Source: Pleurodeles waltl
Taxonomy: Eukaryota > Chordata > Amphibia > Caudata > Salamandridae
Direction: 5' to 3'
Length of the DNA stretch: 64,000 nucleotides
Assembly: GCF_031143425.1 (NCBI RefSeq)
Contig: NC_090444.1
Span: 1,354,892,323 to 1,354,956,322 of the forward strand
Positions 22,816 to 34,128 of this stretch are shown piece after piece; the first letter of the stretch is position 1, and each line of letters begins with the position of its first letter. The notes beneath the pieces were generated by a model that was given only the letters and a program-made list of their open reading frames with translations, had not been told where the DNA came from and made no database searches. Made by a program: the position numbers and the translations under genes.

Positions 22816-23331
22816 AAGGCCATGAAGGGACACCTGTTTCCAAATCAATGAATGACTAACAGTAGTGTCACATTTGCTTTGGCTAAGAAAGACCTCTGTT
22901 TCACCATTCAGACACTTATATTCAAAGGGCAACTCCAGCTCCTCTTTAACATAGCTATTGCCTAGTCGCTCATATCTGACCACAGCAAGAAGTTTGAAGC
23001 ATTTAAAAAAACTAAAAGTGGAAACGGACAGATTTATAACTCCATGTAGGGGCCATACAGTCAATGGACTTTCTGCAACTTTGAAAGGCACCTTTTCTAA
23101 CTTTTCTATATGAAGCGTGGTGAAACTCGCATCCCTTTTAGCCATTGTCTGTTGTTCCTTGGATAAATTAAAAGCAGAAAACAAGTCACTACCATTAATA
23201 TACTTCCACAGAATGCGGCTGTGTTTCAAAGTCTGTAATGTCCAACATAACTGCATGATGGGACACAGCTGACTTTGTCCATGGTATAAAAGGGACATGT
23301 CTGTCTGAATGATATCAACCACAGACAACAC
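22816..23331 (-). pseudogene. env: Retroviral env, transmembrane-subunit ectodomain fragment
   Basis: A long minus-strand frame has a helical, then cysteine-containing ectodomain character ('FEYKCLNGET', 'SQSKCDTT') and no membrane anchor before it runs into the LTR remnant. It continues, across the MITE at 23335-24243, the same frame as the helical segment at 24247-24533. Assignment to env rests on position after integrase, Cys pattern and helix pattern; no single diagnostic motif is present. Confidence 0.5.
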
Positions 23332-23334
23332 CAT

Positions 23335-24243
23335 GGCCCAGTTTTTTACTCTGTTTGCCGTGAATTAGTGTCATTTTTTAATGCGAATTCAGCGCAAACC
23401 TAACTCCATATTTCTATTTTGATGCTAGACTAGTCTAACATCAAAATATTTTAGTTAGTCATTTTATGCTAGCGGGAAACTACCTTGTGTCAATGAGATG
23501 CAAGGTAGGCGTTCCAGGACAAAAAATGACTAAGGCCCTAGCTCCTTATTTATCATCCCGTGCAAAAATGGTGCACGGGAGGGAGGCGGGCCTAAATAAT
23601 GGTGCTAAGCTTGCTTAGTGCCATTATTTAACGTCTGGGTCAGAGCAGGCGTTAGGGGACCTGTGGGCCTATTTCCATGGTGGAACACCATGGAATAAGC
23701 TCACAGGGGCTCTCCCCAGGCCCTAGGGACATCCCAACCCACACCAGAGGGACAGCAGAGGATGGGGCACTCCATCCCAGGTAAGTAGAGGTAAGTATTT
23801 GGTTTAATTTTTAAAAGTGCCATTGGGGGCCCTGAAATGGGATCCACTACATGGCACCGGGTGAAATGGCCATGCCCAGGGGACCCTTGTCCCCTGTCCT
23901 GGCCAATGTGGTGGTAGGCATGACTCCCATCTTTTATAAGACAGGAGTCAAGTGGTATGGTAGGTTTTGCGTTGAGAAATGACACTAGGCTGCTTAGAGT
24001 CAATTTTTTTTTACTCTAACAAGCCTAATGTCATTTTTGAGTGCAAAACCCCCTTCCCCCATACCGCCCCCCCCACTGGCTAATGTCATTTTCCTTGATG
24101 TTAGCCCACCCTAAGCGCCAGCTTGCACCATTCCTTAAATATGGCACCTGGCTAGAGCTCTTGAATGGCCCTGGCTGGCAGTAAACTTTTTGACGCAAAA
24201 CTGCGTTAAAGCAGTTTTGCGTGAAATTTTTTAAATATTGGTC
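23335..24243. mobile_element. 0.9-kb MITE, copy 1, inside env
   Basis: Termini are GGCCCAGTTTTTTACT and the complement of GACCAATATTTAAAAA, with CAT/TAT flanks (23332-23334, 24244-24246) taken as a drifted 3-bp target duplication. Removing the element in thought brings the env frame on both sides into register. Near the right end is a perfect 12-bp hairpin (24193-24204 with 24211-24222). It shares 'ctccatattt', 'gatgcaaggtaggcgttcc' and the hairpin with copies at 36813 and 41636. Confidence 0.8.
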
Positions 24244-24246
24244 TAT

Positions 24247-24533
24247 GTTTGTTAGGGAATAAATCCTTTTGGTCAGGGTGTTCATGCCGTTATCGACAAC
24301 AGCTAAAGCCTTTCCCAAATATAATCGGTCTATCTCCCTTAAACGAGCAGGCGATTCTATCTGAAAAAGCTTCAGGATCTCATTGTATATGGCATAGATT
24401 AATCTTTTTAGAGAGTGGCTTTCTTGGACCTTACAAGAGGTCCTGCAAGGGTATATCTTCAGAAAGATTGTTTAGATGTTCCTTAACTGCTGCTAAGGTG
24501 TCTGTAACCACTGTTGGCACAGTTTACCCACAC
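24247..24533 (-). pseudogene. env: Retroviral env, helical region
   Basis: Two overlapping minus-strand frames carry amphipathic heptad-like helices ('LAAVKEHLNNLSED' near 24500; 'LGKALAVVDNGMNTLTKRI' near 24290), as in the heptad region of retroviral transmembrane subunits. A frameshift lies between them near 24440. The segment is cut on one side by the Harbinger at 24537 and on the other by the MITE at 24243. Confidence 0.5.
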
Positions 24534-25118
24534 TGTGGCGGTCATTTCAACATTGGTGGTAAAAGCCGCTTACCGCCGTGCAGAAAACCGCCAACACACC
24601 GCCACGGCCGCAGAAATCGGCCACAGCTATTATGACCCACAGCACGGAATCTGCCAAAATTCAGACACCCACACAAGTCCGCCACACCAACGGTCAGTGA
24701 TAAACTGGTGAAAACAAATCATCCACCGTCACGCCAACAGAAATACGCCCACACTATCACGACACACGAATCCACGCAGCGGTCTTTCAACCGCGGTATT
24801 CCATTGGGGGTACACACCGCCGAGCTCAATACACACACATATACAAAACACTACCACATACACACACCTGATACACATACACACACCACTCCCACACACC
24901 CAATACAATATAAAACACACACCCACATCACCCACAAACCCTTACGACAAACATTACAGAGAGAAGGCCAGAGAGAGACACTACAATCCGCAACCAAGCA
25001 TTCACAGTCAAAACATACCATTACCAACAGAACTTTCACGCACCTCATACAACACACCACTACATATCGCCACACCTATCACCACACACCCCACCCCACA
25101 CATCACCCACACCACCCC

Positions 25119-26579
25119 ATGGCACGGCAAAGACACCCCAGGTTCTCTGAGGAGGAGCTCAGGGTCATGGTGGAGGAAATCATCCGGGTAGAGCCACAGA
25201 TATTCGGAGCATAGGTGCAGCACAACTCCATAGCTAGGAAGATGGAGCTATGGCGAAGAATAGTGGACAGGGTCAACGCAGTGGGACAGCACCCAAGAAA
25301 TCGGGATGGCATCAGGAAGAGGTGGAAGGACCTACGGGGGAAGGTGCGTTTCGTGGTCTCAAGACACCACCTTGCGGTTCAGCGGACTGGCGGCAGACCC
25401 CCACCTCCTCCCCCACAACTAACATGGGAGGAGCAGGTCTTGGCGATTCTGCATGCTGTGGGCCTCACAGTAGTAGATGGAGGAATGGACTCTGGTAAGT
25501 CAAAGCTTTACTATTACATCCCCCACCTTACCTGCAGGCCATCACATACCCCCACCCTTACCCTCACCCCCATCACTCCAACTCATCACAAATGTCCCAA
25601 TATCACAAACCACCCATCCCAACACCAAGCCCTGCATGCAGCAACAAAGCATGGGCACCCATCACCAAAGCATGGCCACTGCACATACCCATACACCCCC
25701 CTAAACCATCATCACACAAGGTCCCACACAGGAATGCAAGCACTGGGGTACACTGTCACCCACCCATTGCACACCATGCCACAAACATCCTTTTATACCC
25801 CTGCAGGACCCCTACCCAACGTCTCCGGACAGGAGGGTCCACACATGTCCACACCACCAACAGAAGAGGCCCACAGTGATGACAGCACCTCTGTCCAACT
25901 GGATCTAGATGACCAGCCCGGCCCATCGGGGACCTCTGGACAGTTGGTTCTCCTCACACAGTCACAGGCCACTACAGAGCTACCTCCCTCTGGAAACACC
26001 AGCACAGCACCCACCCACCAGGCCCATACCTCTGTCCCCAGGACACGTCAAGCAGCAGTGTGTCCACCACTACAGGGAACCCAGGCTAACCCACCACCCC
26101 AACAACAACAGGGAGCTGGGGGCAGGGGCAGTGGGCATACGGTCCAGGGGACGGAGGCCCAGGAACACAGGGGAACTGGGAGGGCTGCTGTGCGACAGGG
26201 GGAGGACAGGCCAAGGAAACTCACTCTCCACAAGGCCCTCTCCTCCATCATGGAAGCCTACCACCACTCCCAGGAGACGATGGCAACAGTACTGGCCAAG
26301 TTTCAGGAGACCCAGCGGTTGCAGGAGGCACAGTATTAGGGCTTCAGGGAGGAACTCAGATCCATCAATTCCACCCTGGGCACCATCGTAGGGGTGCTGA
26401 AGGAAGTCCTCAACATCAGGAGGGACACTGTGGCACAACAAGGGGCCCCTGACACTAGCATGGACTATGAACAGCCCACCACCTCCACCGGCGCTAGTGG
26501 ACAGGACGCCCTGCCACAGGACACCACACCAGCACCCCACCCACTGCAGAGAGAAAACCACCCCGCAAACGGTCCCTGA
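25119..26579 (+). pseudogene. SANT/Myb-like gene B of right Harbinger
   Basis: Exon 1 (25119-25494) starts MARQRHPRFSEEELRVMVEE and contains the SANT/trihelix-like domain to about residue 85 ('NSIARKMELWRRIVDRVNAVG', 'NRDGIRKRWKDLRGKVR'). It then has a Pro-rich loop and 'TWEEQVLAI', and ends at gtaagt. Exon 2 (from 25807, after 'cccctgcag') is Ser/Thr/Pro/Gln-rich, then helical ('SIMEAYHHSQETMATVLAKFQE'). Damage: TAG after 'FGA' near 25211 in exon 1, and TAG at 26337-26339 with the same frame continuing to 26579. Splice phases match the left copy. The gene converges with the transposase. Family role: binds terminal repeats and recruits the nuclease. Confidence 0.8.
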
Positions 26580-27106
26580 GATCTAGGACAAAGAGAGAAC
26601 AATGCCAAGACCCCCGCCAAGAAATGAGACCACCCTGAATCTCATCTTTCTGTCCCACTTTGTCACCCTGTCCATCCTCAAACTGCCCCAGCTACACTTC
26701 ATATGCCCATTTGGGCAATGCACCTGTGAGACTAATAGACTGGACTCTGCCATGGACATTCCTCCGCCATCCCCCCTCACCACTTTACAACCCCCTCCAA
26801 TATTGAGCACTTAAATAAACACCCTTGAAGAACAAAACTATCTGGAGTCAGTCTATGATTTCGAAATTGTGTATTAACAATTACAGTGACAAAATGCTCT
26901 TTCAATTGTAATGGCAACATACCTATGTCACACAGCTCTAGTCCATGAGGAAACAAAGCAGATGTCACACAGTGGGACCCACATCTGTGAAATCGTAAGG
27001 GAAAATGACAACTCAGTGACCATACACTGGGTGAAAAGGACAGACAGTAGAGAGGTAGTAGTGTTAAAGTACATGTAGTAGGCAGGTCTGTACTCTTACC
27101 TGTGTC

Positions 27107-28225
27107 TCACTGTAAATATTGCAGGATCACCGAGTTCCTGTTGTCCATGTCCTCTTCTTCTGCTTCCTCGTCTTCAATGTCCACAGACTCCACAGCTGCA
27201 ACAACACCGCTATCTGGACCATACTTCTGCAGAAAAGGCACCTGTTGTCGCAAAGCTACGTTGTGAAGCATACAGCAGGCCACGATGATCTGCCACACCT
27301 TCTTTGGTGAGTAGAATAGGGATCCACCTGTCATATGGAGGCACCGGAACCTGGCCTTCAGGAGGCCGAAGGTCCGTTCTATAATCTGCCGAGTTCACCC
27401 ATGGGTCTCATTGTAGCGTTCCTCTGCCCTTGTCCTGGGATTCCTCACTGGGGTCAGTAGCCATGACAGGTTGGGGTAACCAGAGTCACCTGCAAATGGC
27501 GAGGGACAACTGTTAGACACACACTAACCTGTAGGGATATCCCCAGACCCAGACAACCAGTCCCACTGTCTTGCTTCCAGGTGCTCACCTAATAGCTACA
27601 CCCGGTGCCTCTGGAGTTGACCCATCACATAAGGGATGCTGCTATTCCGCAGGATGTAGGCATCATGCACTGAGCCAGGGAACTTGTCATTCACATGGGA
27701 GATGTACTGGTCTGCCAAACACACCATCTGCACATTCATGGAATGATAACTCTTCCGGTTTCTGTACACCTGTTCACTCCTGCAGGAGGGACCAAAGCCA
27801 CATGTGTCCCATCAATGGCACCTATGATGTTGGGGATATGTCCCAGGGCATAGAATCACCTTTCACCCTAGGCAAATCTTCCACCTGAGGGAAAACAATG
27901 TAGCTCCGCATGTGTTTCAGCATGGCAGACAACACTCTGGACAACACGTTGGAAAACATAGGCTTGGACATCCCTAATGCTATGGCCACTGTAGTTTGAA
28001 AAGACCCACTTGCAAGGAAATGGAGTACTGACATCACCTGCACTTGAGGGGGGATTCCTGTGGGATGGCGGATAGCTGACATCAGGTCTGGCTCCAGCTG
28101 GGTACACAGTTCATGGATTGTGGCACGGTCAAACCTGTAGGTGATGATCACATGTCTTTCCTCCATTGTCGACAGGCCCACCAGCGGTCTGTAGCCCGGA
28201 GCATGCCGCCATCTCCTCATGTCCC
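27107..28225 (-). pseudogene. HARBI1-type DDE transposase, right copy
   Basis: Exon 1 (about 28225-27589) starts MRRWRHAPGYRPL and has 'VMSVLHFLASGSFQ', 'MSKPMFSNVL', then 'IPNIIGAIDGTHVAL' with the first catalytic Asp (codon 27813-27811), and 'PGSVHDAYIL'. A 99-nt GT-AG intron (27588-27490) splits the LLG-DSG motif. Exon 2 (27489-27107) has '[12 protein letters not shown]', 'RQIIERTFG' with the catalytic Glu, 'ACCMLHNVALR' and an acidic C-terminus. Damage: frameshifts near 27860 and 27780, a TAG just before the intron, and a TGA before 'TRQIIE'. Length and domain order are those of full HARBI1-like proteins. Divergent from SANT gene A, convergent with SANT gene B. Confidence 0.9.
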
Positions 28226-28686
28226 AGCGGACGGTGCCTATGAAGGACAACAGCGAGCACAGAGACAACCAACTCAGAGGTATGTACCCACAGTCTACAC
28301 AGAACACGAATCATAATCCAAAAAGTGGCCTGTATGTGTGTTGAGGCTAGGCCTAGGTATGTGTGACGCAGTTAAAAATTAAGCCATGTGGGCTCCTGAA
28401 ATGGTGGCTGCCTGACCTCTAAAGTGGGACAATGGGATGTGAGGTAACTGCGCTGGCGTTGTACACCGTCGCGGTAGGCGGTTGAAGACCGCGGCGCAGT
28501 GCTGCATTGGTTAACATTGGACCCTATGGGCCCCACGAGCCAATGATGATGTACGCCGGCGGTGACTGTACACACCGTTGCGGACGTGACAGCCATTTTT
28601 TATCTGTTCAATCACTCGATACCTGATCTTCGACAGGAGAGGACCTACACTGCAAGTGCTGCTGTGACCTCGGTCTGGAAGAGACA

Positions 28687-30862
28687 ATGGCTCAAGTGTC
28701 TGGGGAAAGGGCCTTCACATCGGAGGAGTTGGAGAAACTCGTGGATGGGGTCCTCCCCCAGTACACGCTACTCTACGGTCCTCCAGACAAACAGGTAAGT
28801 ACAATGGGAGCATGCTGTATGGGCTATGCCTGTGTGGAGTGGGGTGGATGAAAGATGGGGGGGGATTGAGGCGTGCATGAAACGACAATGAATGCATGTG
28901 CCACATGGCAAGGGTAGGGATGTGGGCCAATGACTGACAGCAGTTGGTAATAACATTTCTCTTCCCCCTGTACAATTCATGTAGGTCAGTGCCCACCAGA
29001 AAAAAGATATTTGGCGTGCCTCGCCAAGGACGTCCTGATTCTGGGGGTCTACCACAGACGGAGCACCCACTGCTGTAAAAGATGGGAGGACATTCACCGC
29101 TGGAGCAAGAAGACGGCAGAGGTTCAGCTGGGGATGGCCTCCCAATGTGGGAGGGGTGCCCATCGCACCATGACCCCCCTGATGGTCAGGATCCTGGCGG
29201 TGGCGTACCCGGATTTGGATGGGCGCTTGAGGGCATCACAGCAGACACAAGGGGGTGAGTACCTTCTCATCCTGCTGATTTTGCACGCAGTGGAGGTGTC
29301 TGGGTGGGGGAGGTGGGCTGTGGGTTTCCCTAGGCCAGGGCGAGTTTAGTAGGCAAGGTCCCTCCGTAAGGCAGGCCATGTGGCACCCCACCCCACCTTT
29401 GTAGAGTGCCAAGTACACCTAGTCATGACCCTGTGTCATCCATGTGTGCAGATGTCGTCCATAGCCTTGTAGGCCATGTCCCAGAGATTGAACAGTGGAG
29501 CCCAAGAGCGGGGCATAGTGCAGGGGGCTTCTGTGTTTGTCGTGTCTGCCAACGGTAGCGGTAATGCATGCACTCAACATGTCTTTCTTCTGTCATCCCC
29601 CCCTTTTTGTGGTCTCCCTGCTCTTGTGTGCATTAGCATCATCAGGCGGAGGAGCAGTGGCACTGGAGCAGGAGGGAGCTGCATCCCACATGGCCCTGGA
29701 GGGCGACACTACGGCCTCGGAGTTCACCAGTGGGACGGAGGGCGAGGGGAGCTCCACGGCGGGGACAGGAGCTGACACCAGTGACACGGACTCGTCCTCG
29801 GATGGGAGCTCCATTGTGGTGGCGGCAACATCTGTGCCTCCTGCATGTACAGGTACAGCTGCCACCACTCCTACCAGCACTGCCCTCCCAGCAGCTCCTC
29901 AGCCTTTGCCCCGTGCCCGCTCACCCAGGAGGGTGGGCATCACCTTCTCCCCAGGCACCTCAGGCCCTGCCCCAGTGACCCCTGCTGCCCTCAGTGAGGA
30001 GGCCATTGACCTCCTCAGGTCCCTCACTGTTGGGCAGTCTACCATTTTGAATTCCATCCAGGGTGTAGAGAGGCAGTTGCAACAAACAAATGCATTCCTG
30101 GAGGGCATTCATTCTGGTCAGTCGGCCCTTCAGCGAGCTTTTCAGAAACTGGCCTCAGCACTGATGGCAGCCATTGTCCCCGTCTCTAGCCTCCCCCCTC
30201 CAACTTCCTCCATCCAGACCCAATCCCCTGTACCCCAGCCTATCCCAAGCACAGCTTCAGACCAGCATGCACACACGTCAACACACAAGGGAAGCTCAGG
30301 CAAACATAAGCACCACACATCGCACAGGCACTCACGCAAGCATCACACACATGCAAACACACCAACATCCACTGCCTCCACTGTGTCACCCTCCTCCTCG
30401 TCTCCCTCCTCCCTCGCAGTCTCATCTACACTCACACCTGCATGCACTACATCTACAGCCACTACTGCCATCACCAGCACACACACCACCACACCCCGCT
30501 CACGTGCAGTCACCACCCCCACTACCATTCACACGTCCCCTGTGTTCTCTCCCAGTGTGTCTGTGACGCCACCTCCCAAGATACACAAACGCAGGCACAC
30601 ACCCACCCAACAGCCATCCACCTCACGACAGCCTCCAGCGCATGCACCTTCACCCAAAGTCACCAAACGAACACCTCCTACATCCACAACCTCTTCCTCC
30701 ACTCCCAAAGCCCCTCCAGCTACCCGTCCCAGTGTCTCCCAAAAACTTTTCCCGGCCAACCTTGACCTCTTTCTCACACCTCCCCACCCCGTCCGTCTCC
30801 TAGGTCCCAACTCTCCAGGTCCCATCCTAGCACCTCAGCCACAACATCTCCAGGACCAGTGA
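28687..30862 (+). pseudogene. SANT/Myb-like gene A of right Harbinger, three exons
   Basis: Exon 1 (28687-28794) starts MAQVSGERAFTSEELEKLVD and ends 'GPPDKQ' at gtaagt. Exon 2 (28985-29254, after 'catgtag') continues the domain ('SAHQKKDIW', 'CCKRWEDIHRW') and ends at gtgagt. Exon 3 (29646-30862, after 'catcatcag') is in matching phase and is a long Ala/Thr/Ser/Pro-rich tail with a leucine-rich helical patch ('EEAIDLLRSLTVGQSTILNSIQ') and a His/Lys-rich part. A single missing base in exon 2 near 29013 shifts the frame; otherwise the gene is open. Related to the SANT gene at 2201. A second SANT protein in addition to the usual one is not the standard Harbinger layout. Role inferred only: DNA binding. 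Confidence 0.7.
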
Positions 30863-31109
30863 TGCCTGTAGTCACCGGAATCTGGAGTGCACCGGCCACC
30901 AGGGCAGCCAGTGTGGCACGGAGCCACAGCACGGACAGTCCTCCACCTGTAAAGCATCAAAAGTTGCCCAGTGCCCGGCAGGAGAGGGGGAAGACTCCAG
31001 CCACCAAAGCCGCTCCCAGGGGTCCCGGTGGGAGTGTGAGTCAGCTGCGACACCTTCCAAGGTGGGGAAGGGCCACAAGAAAGCCGGCAAGTCTGGGTAC
31101 CTCTGACCT

Positions 31110-31740
31110 TAGCAGGATGAAGCACTCTGGGCACCATGCCCCCTCCAGAACCAGTGGAGAAAGGCATCCACTACCTCTGTCCTTAGTAGGATGAAGCACT
31201 ATGGGCACCGTGCCCCCTCCAGAACCAGTGGAGACTGTTATCCACTTGAGAGACTGTGGCTTTGCATTCCCCAGGATGGAACAGTGGGCAACCCACCCAC
31301 TGAGAGACTTGAAACTGTGGCTTTGCACTCCCCAGGATGGAACAGTGGGCAACTCACCCACTGTAGAGACTTGAGAGACTGTGGCTTTGCACTCCCCAGG
31401 ATGGAACAGTGGCCAACCCACCCACTGGAGAGACTTGAGACTGTGGCTTTGCACTCCACAGGATTGAACAGTGGCCAACCGACCCACTGTAGAGACTTGA
31501 GAGACTGTGGCTTTACACTCCCCAGTATGGAACAGTGGGCAACCCACCCACTGTAGAGACTTGAGAGACTGTGGCTTTGCATTCCCCAAGATGGAACAGT
31601 TGGCAACCCACCCACTGTAGAGATTTGAGAGACTGTGGCTTTGCACTCCCCAGGATGGAACAGTGGGTAACCCACCCACTGGAGAGACTTGAGAGACTGT
31701 GGCTTTGCACTCCCCAGGATGGAACAGTGGGCATGTGGCC
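31110..31740 (+). repeat. Tandem array of about 62-bp units in right Harbinger
   Basis: About eight units of 'gagactgtggctttgcactccccaggatgg...' with 'cccacccactgtagagacttga' linkers run from about 31245 to 31740. They are preceded by two units containing 'aggatgaagcactmtgggcacc' and 'ccctccagaaccagtggaga'. The left Harbinger has the same families with about three 62-bp units (11095-11240). The array sits between SANT gene A and the terminus and generates artefact frames on both strands. Confidence 0.9.
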
Positions 31741-32583
31741 ATCTCGTGGATTTGGCGTCGTGCACTCAACTGGCTGAGGTGCCCCCCCCCTTTCCCTCTC
31801 CCTGAGGTGCCTGTTTTCTTGCTCTCTGATGCCCCTGCAGTGTTCTCTCCGTCATGGTCAGGGATCTTGTGTGGGCCTCGCCCATACCGTGTGGGCTCAG
31901 TGTTCCACAGACTTCATTGGAGCACTACCTGGACTACTAAGCTTGGTGTATATTTTGTTTATAGTGTATATATATATTTTTGCGTACTTGATTTTAATAT
32001 ATTACAATGGTTATACTCATTTTCTTTTGTCTTTGCATTCTTCCAGGAGGGTTGGGGGGTGTAAATGTAATGTATCATGCTGTATTGGTGTGTGTGTTGT
32101 ATGGGTGAGGGTGGGGGTGGGGGTGTTGCATGTGTGTGTCCCTTTTTTTTCCCTCCCCCCTCCCCTGTGTCGTAGGTGCAGTTCTCACCGTTGTCTTCCT
32201 GGTAGAGGAACAAGAAGATAAGGGCTGGCAGGATGTGCAGCTCTGGTTTCATGGCGTCCGGATTCCTCGTGGGGTGTGTAGAGGTGAGTGTTTTCCCTTC
32301 GAAGTCCTGTTTCCGCCGTGTTTTTGTTCTCAGTGAATCCACCCCAGAAAAGGTGGCGGATTGGCCTGTTGTGATACTGTGGGCGGTACTTTGTCTTCCG
32401 CATGTCTGTTGGCGGTGACTGCCGCCCTGTTTGTTTGTGCGGCCGTGGCGGTCGGAGTGTTAAAGTGGCTGTCTTTGTTGGCGGTTTCCGCCACGGTCGT
32501 AATTCCAATTTTTTTACCGCCGGCCTGTTGGCGGTCTTACCGCCGCTTTAACACCATCAGCCAGGGTTGTAATGACCACCTGT

Positions 32584-33424
32584 ATGTTTTAAGTATTCGT
32601 GTGTGTTGACCCAAGACAAAGCAAGGGTATGATCAGCTAATTCGGAAACCGCCTGAAGAATTCACAAAACGTGCCCGACACCCATTTGTGTCTATTGGCC
32701 ATACTAACCACACCTGTACTGGAAAGTGAAGAATTATAGGTACCAGCCTAAACCTTTGCATCTAGTTCTTCCTTGGTGACATTCAGAAAGGATTGCCAGT
32801 TATTACATTTTGCTGGTGTGGGTATACCGTGCTCACTCATTTTCTTCATTTTTGCTAACCCCAGACAGGATATCTGTTGAATGGTGTCATTCACAAAGAT
32901 CATTTGCACAGGATTAAGGCATGCTCTAAATAAAGCTTCCCTACCCTGTATTTGCCAATCTTGTGTTCCCCATACAGTCTTTAAATCAGTAGTGTTCTTC
33001 CAGTATTCGTAACCTTCAACTGCAAGACGGGAAACAAAGGAATCTGAGTAAATTAACTTTTTGTTAGTTTGGAAGATTTTCCTGATTTTTAAGGTGGTAA
33101 TTTGAAGTAATATGACTCTGCATTCTTCGTTTCATGCCCAGAGAATTAAGTTAATTTATCCGAATAATGTTTCGGGCTCCCCACAGGTGGACTTGAACAC
33201 TGTTCCCACTGTGTGTAATTGAATAATGATCTGTGTCTATTTGCACAGTGCAGGTAGTAATGTCCCCCGTTGTTAAAGCAGAACATTTCCCCATAATGCT
33301 GTGTGTTGGTGTACACATCATTACTATCAAATACTGAATAGTCCTTCATTTCAGTTAACATAGAATCAACTGTCTGGACATCCCAGTCATCAGATACAAC
33401 ACCATGTGTAATTACCTCAGTCAT
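32584..33424 (-). pseudogene. env: Retroviral env, surface-subunit region
   Basis: Minus-strand frames at 33424-33146 and about 32945-32760 show a secreted-protein character: cysteines, N-glycosylation-like sites ('NYTQ', 'NDTI', 'NVTK'), and 'FCFNNGGHYYLHC'. Frames are broken by several stops. The segment lies directly downstream of the Env leader-like segment and stops at the TGT target duplication of the right Harbinger. The env call is from position and composition. Confidence 0.5.
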
Positions 33425-33613
33425 AGATATTTTGGAAACATAAGGAATTTGAATGACCTCAGTAGGCCCGTATAAAGCAAATGGAACTTTGTCCTATACA
33501 ATCCCATCAGGAATTGGTACAGCTGAAATGTTCACAAATGACATGTCTTTTCGGACCTTATGCAAGGAAAGATATGGAGTTAAGACTTCATCCACCGGCT
33601 CAACAGAGGAGTG

Positions 33614-33880
33614 TTAAGGAAGGTAATGACCATTTACTAGCAAGAAGAAAACAGTCACAAAACCAATCAATAGGAAAAATACAAATAATGTCAAGGATAA
33701 CCATGGATAGTTCCATTGCTGAATTAAATAGTTATTTTTAAGCCACATATACAGCTTACGTGTCTTTGAAACAGTTTCAAGAAATGTCATCAATATTAAT
33801 GAAGTAACCAGAAGCAGTCTCTGCAAATACAGGGACTGGTACATTACTAGTGGATGGATCCACTGCTCACGGAGGCTCAT
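33614..33880 (-). pseudogene. env: Env leader-like segment with internal membrane helix
   Basis: An 88-codon frame starts MSLREQWIHPL, contains a Trp-rich basic stretch around residues 50-62, and a strong hydrophobic helix at about residues 64-82 (LSLTLFVFFLLIGFVTVFF). A long cytoplasmic leader ahead of an uncleaved-type membrane helix is characteristic of foamy virus Env rather than of ordinary retroviral signal peptides. It lies about 250 bp downstream of the integrase end, where env should start. Confidence 0.5.
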
Positions 33881-34128
33881 ATTAGAAAATATTGTCAGTT
33901 TGTGTTGTGTTGGAATAGAAGACAGTCACATCTTGGACAGGTGATTTAGTTGAAGTGGTAACAGGAATCTGCAAAAGCTCGTTTTCGGCCCTCCCCATGG
34001 TCGAAGAGGTATTTGTAGCATTGTTGGACATGCTGATGTAGTCAGAAGCATTGTTGTTTCTTCTTTGAAGCAGTATGTCCTGTTGGGTAGTGAGAGGGGA
34101 CCGGGAACTACCCAAGGGACCTCTGGGT

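Larger units (their letters stand above)
24537..32580 (-). mobile_element. Harbinger DNA transposon, right copy (8.0 kb)
   Basis: The left terminus is GGCGGTCATTTCAAC at 24537 and the right terminus is the complement of GGTGGTCATTACAAC ending at 32580. TGT stands on both sides (24534-24536, 32581-32583), giving a clear 3-bp target duplication. Contents: SANT gene B on + (25119-26579), transposase on - (28225-27107), SANT gene A on + (28687-30862), tandem repeats (31110-31740). The element lies inside env of the foamy-like retrovirus. It is less damaged than the left copy and keeps all recognisable catalytic residues of the nuclease. Strand given is that of the transposase. Confidence 0.9.

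Noticed and set aside
22753..23334. Intact 193-codon gene
   Set aside because: Its start codon comes from the MITE boundary and its C-terminal residues from LTR sequence. It is an env fragment.
31041..31769. Long minus-strand frames at the 62-bp array
   Set aside because: Tandem repeats free of stops in several frames at once; artefact of the array.
10237..32580. One giant 22-kb palindromic transposon
   Set aside because: The outer ends are inverted copies, but each half has its own termini and its own 3-bp duplication (TAT for 10237-22316, TGT for 24537-32580), and retroviral sequence lies between them. Two insertions explain it better.
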